From contig JXTB01000422.1 of the NCBI GenBank assembly GCA_002914805.1, positions 62,001-126,000 of the forward strand: a stretch of 64,000 bases of DNA, written 5' to 3'. This DNA is from Parasponia andersonii (Eukaryota > Streptophyta > Magnoliopsida > Rosales > Cannabaceae). The translations under genes and the position numbers were made by a program. Each line of letters begins with the position of its first letter. Position 1 is the stretch's first letter. The notes under the pieces are model-generated. The model ran no database searches and had not been told where the DNA came from. It saw only the letters and a list, made by a program, of their open reading frames with translations. Positions 25,246 through 37,120 of the stretch are shown piece after piece.

Positions 25246-28136
25246 ATACAGGGTTTAAATATTCATCCTTCCCATGTGCATTCATCAACCCTAAACAATA
25301 TATATCATTTTCCCCATCATCAAATATTGAAGAATCATGGAGTACTAATTTTATTTCCCAACTTGGGAGAGATATCCATATTTTTTTTATTAATATATTA
25401 TGCATATATATATATATGATGAATTGGTGATCCCTCTGATCTGGCTGTATCATCGGCACTACATTTTTTTTTTTGGTAGAATCTAGATAGTACATAAATG
25501 TATAATAATAATGACTCGATTGATCGTCTATTTATATATAAAAGGCGATGGTAATGTGCATTTGGGAGAGTTTCGGCGGCCTACATGGTGATACCTACCT
25601 ATATATAGCTAGCGCATACTGGATATTTGTTTTATTAGACAGTTATTAGTTTCCAAGGTGTTTCCTAGAAATGATAATACATATAAAAGTTAGTTACTAG
25701 TTTCCATGATTTAAAATTATTTATGGATTATATTAAGACAATATATCTAAGTGTCTTTTTGTTATAAATGCATATATATATATATATACGTACATATTAT
25801 ATATCCTGCGTTTTAAGAAGTTGTTACTCTGTGATTGAGTACTCATAAGGAATTATATAAGGAATTACATCATGATTCATTCAACTTTTGGATCAAAACA
25901 CACTACGTATTTCTTCGAATTTTCCTTCTATAGTATTTACTTTAATTGCATTATCCATCAACTATAATAAATAGTGGTCATATAAATACACGATATTGAT
26001 AATTGATCTATATCCGTGACAATTATGATTTATTAACGATAGAAGCTCATCACCCCTATACCCTTGACGTACAACCTTTACTCTCAATATATATACATAT
26101 ATATATATATATCCAGCCGTTAGCAATTTTAAGATGGGATGAATATGATTACGTATTTATTAAAATTAGGCTCAAACTACAATATCAAATTAAACATATA
26201 AAATTATCTGCAGCAGCTGTTTAGCTAACTATATTAGTGTAATATATTGTATGTATTATATACGTATTAACATAAAAAGAAATATTTCATGGGAACATTT
26301 AAAATAATTGTTAATGATATAAATATAGTTATATATCATGTATTTGCAGATAAGTCTTGCTCTCTTGGGAACTATATATATATATGCCTTATGGAAGGAG
26401 ACACTGTACGTGCACAAATGTTTCCTTAAACGATGAACTCTCTACAAAATGATCGCTGCAAATACGTAGACATGCGTGATTTATAGAGCAGTAGTAGTAG
26501 TACTAATGTCTACTGAAATAATATTGCATGCATGGTCATGCTCATGGGGTTGACATTTTTCGTTTTGGGGAAGGAAAAAGAATTTATTTTCAACGACTGA
26601 CTCTAATGGATGCGGGTAAAGAACAAGGCAACATGTTGGCCTTTGTTTGTTGTGAGCAATAGGACCCATTACTTGTAACTGAGGTGGGGTCCCGTGGTCC
26701 CCCATGTCTCCGCCTGAAAATTACGACATCAGACTTCAGCCATTCATGGATTGCCACGTAGGCTGATGATGTACCATAAGGACAAATTAATATTGTATAA
26801 TTACGTGATGTAACATACAGGGTCCACTTTACAAACAAATGGTCCTTCCATTTGATTGAGACACTTGTCATCAGCCACTCAATCTCACGTGCGTACTCTA
26901 CTTTTATTAACACTCAACACAATTTTTTCAATGAAAGATTTCAAGATTTAGGGTTTCTGTTTACTAATATCCCCCAAAGGAAATAAAATTTTAATACATT
27001 TTGCATGCATGTCCAAGGTTGGTGTTAGTTATATGTATACAGTTTTTTCTTAGTATTTGTTGTTGTTGGGTTACCATAAGTTTTAGGTTCCTTCAAAGAC
27101 GCCACAAATTAAAACCAAAAACCGTGACCAAAGGGTATATAAAACGTGGATGGGGACCCAAGTGACCAACCCCAAGCATATGTAGCAAAAGCGATATTTC
27201 CCATTTTGGGTTTTATTTTGTTGCTCTTCTTTTATTAGAGCTGTATAATATTATATTATCTTGTTTTGCCTAGAGATAGACAATTAGAGACAAGCCGTGT
27301 ATTACCCGTATACCAAACGACTCGTCCTTACCTCTTTTTCCCAAGAATGGCGTGTCTTAGTTAAATTATTGTGCTAGAAAACGAATCAATAATTTCAAAC
27401 GAAGGATTTCTACAAATTAATCACGCAATAATTGCTCATATATATATATATATATACACACATATAGGGCACAATATATATATATATATATTTAGCTATA
27501 CTCTAATTAAATTAAACCATATGATAATCACTTGTATTTATGTAACTAAGTCGCGATAAAGGGCAGACGCGTGTTAATATAGTTTAAATTCGAAGACATC
27601 ACAAGTCTGTTTTCATCTTAATTAATTAAGAGGTGCGGACAATACAATCCCCGGGCATGGGGGGCCATATTGCCATATATCAAAAGATTCTATCCCTCTT
27701 CCCTACTCGATCGAATCGATCGATCCTTCACCAATCAAAATTCAAAAAGTGGTCTCGTAGAGAAAAATGAGAAAGAGATAGAGTAGTATTACTTATGTGA
27801 TTTTTAGTCTTTACATACCTTTCACGAAAAAAAAAAAAGCAACATTCCAATTGGGTTGTGATTTCAATCCATAGCCTTAGAAAGTGAAAAGCTAGGTGGG
27901 AGGCACAAAGTGAAAAGATAAAAGGTGAGTGAACTCACACTATATATCAAAACACATAAAAAGGCTAAAAAAAAGGAAGGCCATAGACTAATAGACTTTT
28001 TTTTTTTTTTTGGTTACATCTAAGTCTAAGGCTGAGGCAGCCCTTGATCGGATTTGTCTAGGGAATGACATCTGCATTCTCACTCACTCCCAAATACGGT
28101 ATAGTAAATCACTATTAATCCCAATTTCATATATAT

Positions 28137-28229
28137 ATATATATATAGGTTTTTTTTTTATATGTATTTTTTTTTAGTTATGGATCATCCATATATATAG
28201 GTTTTTTTTATATATATATTTTTTTAGTC
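28137..28229. repeat. tandem duplication of a TA/T-rich unit beside a MITE-like repeat
   Basis: A unit of about 55-60 bp, running 'tatatataggtttttt ... tagttatggatcatc', occurs twice in tandem. The second copy ends at the left end of the next repeat. The duplicated 'atggatcatc' is also the start of that repeat's terminal inverted repeat, so the duplication may involve the element's end. Confidence 0.5.
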
Positions 28230-28561
28230 ATGGATCATCGTCTAATAATGATTTAATAATTATAATAAAGTGTATGAAAGAACGTACATTATTACGATAT
28301 TTTTCTTTTTTATTTTTATTATAAAAAAATATGCATAACATATATTATTAATGATATTTCTCTTTTTTATTTTTTATTATAAAAAAATATACATAAACAT
28401 ACATTATTAATGATATTTCACTTTCTTATACTTTATTATAAATGATATTTCACTTTCTTATGCTTTATTATAAAAAAATATATAGGATAAAATTTCATTA
28501 ACAAAATTGATACTTACATGTAAATAAAAAAACAAAAAATACTTACTAGATCGGTGATCAT
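28230..28561. repeat. MITE-like element with terminal inverted repeats, family 2 copy 2
   Basis: The left end ATGGATCATCGTCTAATAA (28230-28248) and the reverse complement of the right end, ATGATCACCGATCTAGTAA (28543-28561), match at about 15 positions with indels. The interior contains about three tandem AT-rich units of about 60-70 bp ('attattaatgatatttc ... ttattataaaaaaata'). It is non-coding. It is related to 1104-1290, which lacks the internal tandem expansion. Confidence 0.5.
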
Positions 28562-29214
28562 ATATATTTATCAGTATATATATATATATATATATATATC
28601 AAAAGTGTTATGTCATCTGGCTTTTAATTAATTGCGTGCGGAATGGATGTGGCCAATGCATTATATGAATGTCACACTACTACAGCTAGCAATGGCAAAT
28701 ACATATTTATTTAGATGTAATGCATCCATGATTCAATATGTGTATATCTTTCAAAAAAAAAAAAAATGTGTATATCTTAAAGTGGGTTTCTTTATTTCTT
28801 TCTTTCTGTTTCTTCCCCTTGGGTTTTAATGGGAATATCTGTAGTGGGTTTTAAATATTTTAGTGGGAACAGTCCCCATGATATAATTGAAAGAGAGAAA
28901 AGCCAATGCAACCACACAATGGAGATATGTAAAATGGAATGGACATACCAACAGCATTAAATGCAAACACATGCCAAAGTCAAGGTCTTATTTCATGTTG
29001 GATCCCACAGGGCCAACTCATCTACCTCATCCAATAATAGAAGATTTAAAAAGCAATAATAATAATTGGAAAAAGAAACAAAAAGAAGGTACTACAAAGT
29101 TAATTGGTCGAATGAGTGAAAAGGCCGAAGTGGAAAAAGAGGAGCATCATCGTTGGTTCACATTGCTTTAGGCCATCTCGGAAATTCATTCTAAACTTTC
29201 CTTTAGTGATATTT

Positions 29215-29247
<33 letters not shown>

Positions 29248-29674
29248 TGTGTAGAGTTTGGAACAGTGAATGATCCTGTCTATTAAACTATTTTGGTATC
29301 TAGTTTCCTCGAAGGCCTAACATTTCGTAGTACATTTTTTCATATATTTTTTAATTTGGTGCATGGTAAAAGCTATTGTTTCTTTTGTTTTTTTTAAACT
29401 CTTCTCAACAATCCAAGTTGAAATATTTATTACTTGATTCATATTCGTCTTTCAGACTACTCCTTGTTTGTCGTTTTCTTTTCTTGGATTTTTGATGAAT
29501 AATTGGGCTAGCATGGGCCTGTCCCAAGTAGGCCCAAGGGAGATGGGAAGATCCAGTCTGCAGTTAACCTGCCCATTATAATATGGACCGTTAATTGGGG
29601 CCCATTAGAGAGCAAAACAGAGTAAAGGCCACCAGGGGCTAGAATCGTCCCCATGAGGCTCTCAACGACTGAAA

Positions 29675-32052
29675 ATGGCTCTTCTTGCTGCCATGGTGGT
29701 GGTACCGGACTCTTCTTCATCAGTAAGTTCTCTCTTTCTCTCTCTTTCTCACTCTTTCTCACTCTTTCTCTTTCGCATTTCATTTCCATTAATGGGGTGT
29801 CTTGCTTTGCGCAGAAATTTTTTCACGTGGAATTGAGCAATTCTAAAAAGCTGAATTTCACGAGTTTTGGAAGACATGATGTATGCTTTTCTCATAAGGT
29901 TTGTTCTAATTATTTTGTGTTAAAGTTAGTTTTAATTCACAATGTTAAGAGATACATTTGGCTGAGGTTAATAAGAAAACCATTCAATCATGAAGCTAAG
30001 GTTTTATCTACTTTTGCTTTAGAGATGAAAGAAAAATCAATTCCCAATTGATGCTAAAATGTCCTCCTCTATGATTTTTATTTCACATAAAGCTTTATTT
30101 GATAAATTCGCTAAGTGGGTTTTCTTCCTAAATGCTGTACTGGGTTCTTTGTTCTTTTTTTTTATTATTTTTTTATTTTTTGGTTCATACATAGATATAT
30201 GTGTATATATATATGTGTGTGTGTGTGTGTGTACATATATTGATTGGTGAATGATGAACGAGGGGACTACGCTTGCATTTGGTATCAAGTGTGAATTTGT
30301 TAAGTCTGCATAATTTCCAGCAGGATGGAAACAGTCTGCAGCCAAGCAAGAAGCAAGGGTACAAGAGAATTTCTATGAGAAACGACAACAAAGTTGGAAG
30401 AGATGAAATTGTCTTGCGTAACACTGAGATATCCCAGCAGAAGCAGCAGCAGCAGGATAAGCCTCTTCCTCCACTTGTTAGTGCATTGAAGACTTCAGCT
30501 CAACAGAATGCTGCCACTTTTCACTTCCCTGGTCACAACAGAGGTCGTCTTGCCCCATCTTCGTTAACTAACATCATTGGTCTCAAACCATTTATGCACG
30601 ATTTGCCTGAGCTTCCGGAGCTCGACAACCTGTTTTCTCCACTAGGCCCCATTTTAGATGCACAACAACAAGCAGCCAACCTGTTTGGGGCTTTGGAGAC
30701 ATGGTTTCTTGTTGGAGGTACCACTTGTGGAATCCAAGCTGCGATTATGGCTACTTGTTCTCCGGGAGACTATCTAATTCTCCCTCGGAATTCTCATTTA
30801 TCAGCCATATCTGCTATGGTCTTATCTGGTGCCATACCTAAGTACATCATACCCGAATATGATGCTGAGTGGGATATTGCTGGCGGGGTCATTCCATCAC
30901 AGGTGAGTCTTAGAATAATGATGGTGATGGTCTTAAGAAACATGTCAGATGCTGGGAGCCGAACAAAGCTAAGATCAATTAATTGTTTTATTTTGATGTT
31001 TGTGTTTATGATCTAAGATACTGTTGTATTTACAGGTGGAGAAGGCAATTCAGGAACTGGAGACAGAAGGTCGAAAACCTGCTGCTGTTTTTGTCACTTC
31101 TCCCACTTATCATGGCATATGCAGCAACTTGAGCAAGATTGCTCAACTGTGCCATTCTCGTGGAATTCCTGTAATTGTGGATGAGGCTCATGGGGCTCAT
31201 CTTGGGTTTCATCCGCATATGCCTAAGTCAGCGCTTCAGCAAGGCGCTGATTTGGCTGTTCAATCAACTCACAAAGTTCTTTGCTCTCTTACGCAATCGT
31301 CAATGTTGCACATGTCGGGAAATCTTGTAGATAGAGAGAGAGTCTCTAGATGTCTTCAAACACTTCAAAGCACTAGTCCTAGTTATCTTCTTTTAGCATC
31401 GTTAGATGCAGCAAGACATCAACTTAGTGAAAACCCAGAAGCCATTTTCGACAAAGTACTGCAAATGACTTTGGAAGCTAAGAATGCGATAAGAGGACTT
31501 CCAGGCATTTGTGCACTTGACTCTCTGATTTTTTCAAAGTCCCCAGCTATTGATCCGTTAAGGCTTACGATTGGTTTTGGACAGCTAGGTTTGTCTGGTT
31601 ATGAAGCAGATGAAGTTTTGTACGAGGATCATGAGATTATTTGCGAACTTGTTGGAACAAGGTCTATTACTTTTGCATTAAACATTGGAACCTGTAGGGA
31701 ACATGTTGAGAGGTTAGTGTCGGGTTTAAGGCATATAGTGTCATCTGCAACTGAGCGTGTGGTAGGGAAGGCGGACCATGGTGTTTCTGCACCATTTGCT
31801 GATTTTACAACAAGCTTGATTCCGAGAGACGCCTTTTTTAAAAGTAAAAGAAAAGTGAGCATTGAAAACTGCCTCGGGGAAGTTTGTGGGGAGCTAATAT
31901 GCCCATACCCACCAGGAATTCCAGTAATGATCCCTGGTGAGACTATCACACAAAGTGCTTTGGATTATCTAGTAGATGTTAGAAGTAAGGGTGCTGTCAT
32001 TAGCGGGGCTTCAGATCCACAGCTCTCTTCCATAGTTGTCTGCAATAAGTAA
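29675..32052 (+). CDS. Orn/Lys/Arg decarboxylase family protein (PLP fold type I), probably plastid-targeted
   Basis: Four exons, 29675-29722, 29815-29898, 30321-30902 and 31036-32052, give 576 aa with all phases closing. The first about 90 residues are Ser/Lys/Gln-rich and non-conserved, and resemble a transit peptide. The catalytic domain starts near PPLVSALKTSAQ, with TFHFPGHNRG, FLVGGTTCGIQAAIMA, the PLP-contacting VDEAHGAHLGFHP (Asp about 287) and QSTHKVL with the Schiff-base Lys about 318. The C-terminal domain ends with ICPYPPGIPVMIPGE. These motifs are those of bacterial-type lysine/ornithine/arginine decarboxylases, distinct from the plant fold III ODC and ADC. The substrate in plants is not known to me. 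The Met at 29675 was chosen because only that frame joins exon 2. Exon 3 has a CAGCAG tandem acceptor (start 30321 or 30324). Confidence 0.88.
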
Positions 32053-32458
32053 CGTATAATAGGGTCCAAGTTTAGCTCCACTGTGAATGTGTTATTCCAA
32101 CTTGGCCTAATTTTGTCAAAATAATCCGTTGCAGATGGGCAAGCTGCAGGTCTATAATGCAGTATAGAATTTAACAGGCATGCCTTAGCCAATGCAATTC
32201 GTTTACCTTGAATTTGAGACGAACTAATATGCCGTAGAATTTCCTATATATTGTTTTGCCACGAAAGCTTACAGCGTTTCCTAGAACTAATCTTTCCTGG
32301 TATACAATTTACAAGCACAAAACCACCCATATTTCCTCTGGTATATAGTTGTATAGTAAGGGAAAAAGGACCAGATACAAAAATAATAACCAAAAAGAGA
32401 ACTGGACTAACATTCCGCTGATCAGAAATACCATTTGAAGATATTTTACTAAGGCCTT
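32053..32458. other. short spacer between convergent genes
   Basis: About 400 bp between the stop codons of the decarboxylase (+) and the MBD gene (-). It should hold both 3' untranslated regions. No other feature is seen. Confidence 0.7.
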
Positions 32459-34082
32459 CTACCTTGACTCCATGCTGAAATTTGGATCAACACCATAAAT
32501 ATCATTAGATGGAGTTCTTGCTTGCCTCTTTGCAGGTCGATCAACATTTTCAGAAAATGAGGGTGGAGGAAGCCGTAGCTGCAAGTGGGTAGAGTCATCT
32601 GGAACAGCCCATGCTAAGGGATTAACTGCAGAAAAATAAATATGATTATCCGTTTGGCATTAATGTTCGCTTATACCAAGCAGCAAAAGACAACATCAAA
32701 GGTGTAGAAAGACAGTTTGTAATAAAAGGTCTCTACCCAAACAGGTTAAAAAAATGAGTAACAAAACCATTGTCATTGCTGATTTTCCTGCATTTTAATG
32801 TATATCTTGTCTCCAATTAAAGTTCATATTTGGTTCCAAGTTTCCATTGCTTCAACATTTGTTTTGGAGAAGCATGTAGTTTGGTTTGTGCATACCTAAA
32901 CCGGGCTCAAGAGGCCTATTGTCATCACAAGACGCTGGTAAACGAGCAGGGCGTTTCCTCACGTAATTTTCCTGTAAGGGCCTTGGGATTTGAAATGAAA
33001 ATTGTGTCATTGTCACTCCATCTCTTGTATACTCGGGATGTTCCAATAAATACCTACAATATGAGAAAGCAGCAGTAAAGACCGTGACGATATAAGGAAA
33101 GAATACTACACTCCTAGCACCAAGTAAATGCTTCCCAGGACTATACATATCAATAGGGGTACATATATATTAACAAAGACTTACTTTTGTACCTCCACCA
33201 TTGAGCGAAGTCTCTTGCCTGATGGTGCCACATAATACCTGATAAATTGTATAGGCAAATTGTGTATACTGATAAGTCGAGGAACTAAGGTACTCTACTA
33301 TTAATTGCTCTTCATGCTCTTTGTATTATGAAGATTTATATAGGTCCGTATAGAAAATGCTCAGGTATCTAAGAATGAATGTGAGAATAGATTTTGAAGA
33401 TAGTAATTACAAGCATCAAACAAAAAAGGGATTCATACACGTCTGCAAACTTGGTGCTTCCTTCACCTCTAATCCGCAGCAATCGTTGCCAACCAGGAGG
33501 GGCCTGCGCAATATTAGGCTTATCAATTGCCCAAAGCCTGCTGCCATCTTGAGAAATGTCAGCTGGATCATCACAGGAAATATCAGGCCGCCATTCTCGA
33601 GCTGTTTCACAGTAAAAGGGCTGCTCCAGAATATGTTCACGTATTTCTTCGTACTTCTCTTTTGTTGGGATGAGCCTCCATTTGAAACAATTTGCACACT
33701 GAACAGTAAAAGCTCCCACAGATGGCAGAACTCTTGATGATTTGAATCTTCGATATCTCTGGGGCTGATATGAAGCAGGTTCAGGAACTGGTACAATATC
33801 ATTTGTGCCATTAGCCACAGGATCATAAAGCACTAGTTGCTTTGAGCCATTCTCACTAGAATGGCTATTTTCAGCCACAGGATCATAAAGCACTAGCTGC
33901 TTAGAGGCATTCTCACTAGATTGGCCATTTTCATCCTCTGAATCATGGGAGTCGTCCTCTGAAGAAGAAACATCTAAAATTTCCTGAAGAGTGCTGTTCC
34001 CCTGACCCAAGAAACTCGAATCAGGAAACTCATTCTCTCCCCTCTTGAATTTAACCGTTATTTTACAGGGATGCGGCAACAT
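32459..34082 (-). CDS. MBD2: CW zinc finger and methyl-CpG-binding domain protein, MBD2-like
   Basis: Coding exons 34082-33439, 33238-33185, 33053-32896 and 32625-32459 give 340 aa. The acidic N-terminal third contains a tandem 20-residue duplication around SKQLVLYDPVA. A CW-type zinc finger follows: AFTVQCANCFKWRLIPTKEK, with later Cys in PFYCETAREW and ISCDDP. The MBD spans APPGWQRLLRIRG, KFADVYYVAPSGKRLRSM and VEVQKYLLEHPEY. This order is that of Arabidopsis MBD2/MBD4-type proteins, which are nuclear chromatin readers. The exon 1 donor uses the second of two adjacent GT pairs (GACGT|GTATGA), which restores Asp-Val-Tyr-Tyr-Val. A leader exon ending at 34897 is spliced over intron 34896-34102. 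The frame stays open into that leader without an ATG, so the ATG at 34082 is the best start but not certain. Confidence 0.87.
33814..33933 (-). repeat. in-frame 60-bp tandem duplication inside the MBD gene
   Basis: Two 60-bp units, 33814-33873 and 33874-33933, differ at few positions. They encode two adjacent 20-aa copies containing SSEN.SKQLVLYDPVA. The duplication lies in the acidic linker before the CW finger and keeps the frame. Confidence 0.9.
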
Positions 34083-34101
34083 TAGGACAGATTTGTTACA
34101 C

Positions 34102-35308
34102 CTGCATAGAAGACAACGCAAGAGAAAGATATACAAATTGTCAACTCAAAGCACATTTCAGCACCATCAGAGGCAAAAAAAATTTCCAACTTCCTCAACT
34201 TCACACTTGGTTAGGTTCTATGATATACAAGGTAGCAAGGAATTACAATCTTTTGATTCGCTTGGGTTTACAGACGAACTATCTAATGGAATAATTAGAA
34301 AAACAAGGAGTTCAAAATTGTTTCATTTTTATCATCTCAACAAAGAACATCCTTATTAATCTAAAAGAGAAACGTATGCACTAAGCATAAACCCATAAAC
34401 ACTCAACTTACATTTTATCGTTTTATCTCAAGTTTTCTAGTCTAGACACGAAATCTTTTTATACTTGCACGTATCAAAACTACATAAGTAAAGCCACAAC
34501 AAGCCAAAAAAACAAAAACAAAAAAAAAAAAGGAAGAAAGAAAAAGGCATACCCATAAGCCAAAAAGGGCAAACCCAAAAAAAAAAAAAAAAGCAAAAAA
34601 AGCAAGCTATTAATGAGGCCAAACATTCACAGATGACTCTGAAGGAGTTGCGTAAAAAAGAAAGGAAACCAAAAAGAAAGAAAAGAGATCCATTTGGCGC
34701 CAAGGCTCGAAAACGTCAAGTTAGTCATTGTTGTAGCTTTTGCGCCCAGAAAACGAAAGAAGGTATGGCAATGGAGCAAACCCATACACGGAAAAACGAG
34801 ATCTCAGGATACCCAAATAATAAATCGATGATCAGAGAATAAGAAAAGAGATATTGTGTTATGAAATAGAAGATTAGCCATAAGAGAGATCTTGACCTGT
34901 CTGTATGTATTTTTGTATGAATCAGACACAGTATCAACGATGGATGGAGATTTGAACAACAAATGTTGTTTACACCCAAAGCTTCGAAAGCTCCTCCCTC
35001 CCTCTCTCTTCTTCTTCTTCGTTTGCGTTGCTTCTCCTCTCCGTCTGGTACACCCCAAGAGATATATATTAATATTATATATATATATATGTATACACAG
35101 AGAAACAATAAATAAATAAATAAATACAACAGCAAATGGGATACAAGCGAAGGGAGGAAGGATGACACAATTATTTATTTATTTATTTATTTTAAACCAT
35201 TCTCTTTTCTTTTCAAATAGACAAAAGCAAAAAGAAGAATTTTGTTTTTTCAATTTTTAAAATGATTTATTTATTTATCTGTTTTTTTTTTCACTATGAT
35301 AGTTGGGG
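34102..35308 (-). other. MBD gene leader intron, leader exon and promoter
   Basis: The intron from 34896 to 34102 has donor CAG|GTCAAG and acceptor TGCAG|GTG. The leader exon extends upstream of 34897 to about 35050, where a pyrimidine/GA-rich tract is followed by a TA-rich stretch (35060-35095) that could hold the TATA box. Poly-A and AAAAC-rich low-complexity sequence fills 34500-34600. An (ATTT)n run lies at about 35170-35192. Confidence 0.5.
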
Positions 35309-35870
35309 TGTTAGGAGATCAGCTTTGCAGAAGTGATAACACACAACTAAAATACAAGTTGAAAAAATTTAGATAAAAAAAAAAAAAATAAGACACACAA
35401 AAGAATTAACGTAGTTTACCTTATTTAGGCTACGTTCACGGATAAGGTTGTGAAGAATTTCACTATGAAAAGGAGATTACAACTCACTTCTCTCTAAATA
35501 CAAAGAGAGAACAAATGAACATTTCTCTCTCTTGAAATAGGAGAAAACACTCTCTCTAAATAATTTAAGAGAAAACAAGTGGGACACTAAGAGGAATTCC
35601 TAGGCTTGAATTCTTTCTTAGAAAGGAAGAAGATTTAGAATGTGATGATAAACAAGTGATGAATCCCTCCGTATTTATAGAACTTGAAAGGTGGTGTGAA
35701 CACTATCTTTTACTATTGCTATTATGGTTGCTCTTTTCGCTATTACTATTGCGACTGCCCTTTTTATTATTCCTACTGTAGCTGTCCTTTTTACTATTCC
35801 TATTGCGGCTGCCTTTTCATTGTTCCTATTACAGCTAGTTGGTGAGTTGCAATTGTTGATTTGTTCAACA
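35309..35870 (-). mobile_element. solo copia LTR
   Basis: It begins TGTTAGGAGATC and ends about GTTCAACA, so it has the TG...CA ends of an LTR. It aligns over its length to the two LTRs at 36537-37120 and 39051-39577, sharing the microrepeat block rich in 'ctattgc'. No internal element sequence abuts it. Exact flanking target-site duplication was not found (tgggg versus acacg or cgtgg, depending on the end chosen). Confidence 0.75.
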
Positions 35871-36536
35871 CGTGGAAGCTAAATGGTCAAACTGCAAAGA
35901 AAATAGTACGTTGAATGTTTTATTTAAACGACAGTTGGAAACTTAATTACATAAATTTAATGGATCAACTAATCCTTTTTTTGTTAAGAAATTAACCAAC
36001 TAATTATTATTATTTTTTGAAATAAAACTGATTCTAATTGTTTAAATTAGATCACAAGAATAAGGTACATTCATTAAGTGAAGCCCACCTGCCCCAACAT
36101 ATTTTCATTAGGGAAATTGACAGTACTAATTTGGCATCAAATGAATTTTTTATTAGTATTTTTTAAATTGATATTTATAATTGTGTCATAAATTATATAA
36201 TAAAGAGTAACATAATTTGTGATTACAAAATTATGACTTTTTTAGAACTAATCGATACTCACAAATTCTGTGACACTTCGTCACACGAAATCAGAAAATA
36301 TTATTAAAAAATTATTTTTCAAAATACCTCTAAAAAGATCATTTTAGTAAAAAATCCTACTATTTATGTTAATTTCCATTACACAATATTTTCCAATTTT
36401 GAAACAAGGAGTAAAAAGTTTTAAATTTTAATGGCTAGTTGCAAATTCCAAGAGAGTAGGGCCATATTCATAGGCTACAATTACCCATTTTCAACAACAA
36501 CTAAACAAAAATACTGGAGTTTTCTTTTTCACTAAA
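35871..36536. repeat. spacer with dispersed repeat family 1, copy 2 (about 36130-36365)
   Basis: Between the solo LTR and the copia element lies AT-rich DNA without genes. Its 36130-36365 part resembles 1755-1985, sharing blocks such as 'cacaaattctgtga' and 'ttatttttcaa'. Confidence 0.45.
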
Positions 36537-37120
36537 TGTATTAGGAGATCAGCTTTGTAGAAGCGACAACATACAACTAAAATACGCGCTGAGAAAATTT
36601 GGGTAAAATAAAAAAGATAAGATATACAAAAGATTTAACATAATTCACCTAATTTATGCTACATCTACGGACAAGACTGTAAAAATTTCACTATGAAAAA
36701 AAGATTACAACTTACTTCTCTCTAAATATAAAGAGAAAACAAATGAACTTTTTTCTTTTAAAATAGGAGAAAATACCCTTTCTAAATAATTTAGGAGAAA
36801 ACAAGTGGGACACTAGGAGGAATTTCTAGGTTTGAATTCTCTTCTAAAAAGGAAGAGGATTTTAGAATAGGATGTCAAACAAGTGATGAAGTCATTTATA
36901 TTTATAGAACTTGAAAGGTAGTATGAACATCACCTTTCACTATTGCTATTATGACTATTCTTTCACTATTGCTATTGCGGCTACTTTTTTTACTATTGCT
37001 ATTGCGGCTCCCTTTTTTATTATTGCTATTGCGGTTGCCCTTTTCGTTGTTCTTTTTACGGTTGACTTTTTTACTGTTCCTATTATAGCTGGTTGATGAG
37101 TTATAATTGTTGTTTGTTCA
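36537..37120 (-). repeat. copia 3' LTR
   Basis: It starts TGTATTAGGAGATC (a two-base insertion relative to the other copies) and ends about GTTTGTTCA. A degenerate polypurine tract (GAAGAATGT on the minus strand) lies just outside its right end, as expected upstream of a 3' LTR. The LTR contains imperfect repeats of about 26 bp at about 36935-37090. Confidence 0.8.
36935..37090. repeat. imperfect repeats of about 26 bp inside the copia LTR
   Basis: About six diverged units, each containing 'actattgctattgcggct' or similar, follow one another. The other two LTR copies have the same block with fewer clear units (35705-35840 and 39450-39555). In many LTR elements such repeats are in the U3 promoter region; that role is inferred here. 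Confidence 0.6.

Larger units (their letters stand above)
17041..29640. other. 12.5-kb gene-poor AT-rich region
   Basis: I read both strands and found no reading frame with recognisable domains, codon structure or splice-linked exons, and no tRNA, rRNA or miRNA sequence I know. It contains many short SSRs: CT near 18680-18702, AT near 22894-22921, ACAAC at 25216-25245, and poly-A near 29217-29245. It also holds AT-rich repeats near 28140-28560 and one GC-rich islet at 22610-22700. Part of it is presumably the upstream region of the ARF gene. Confidence 0.6.

Noticed and set aside
25072..25495. Overlapping frames on both strands around the ACAAC repeat
   Set aside because: Repeat-driven open frames with biased composition; no gene evidence.
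29653..30051. Decarboxylase start at the ATG at 29653
   Set aside because: That frame is not in phase with exon 2 after splicing at 29723/29814; only the ATG at 29675 gives a continuous protein.
34725..35168. Minus-strand frame joining in phase to the MBD gene
   Set aside because: It runs through the TATA-like TA repeat and GA-rich leader without an ATG, so it is treated as untranslated leader.
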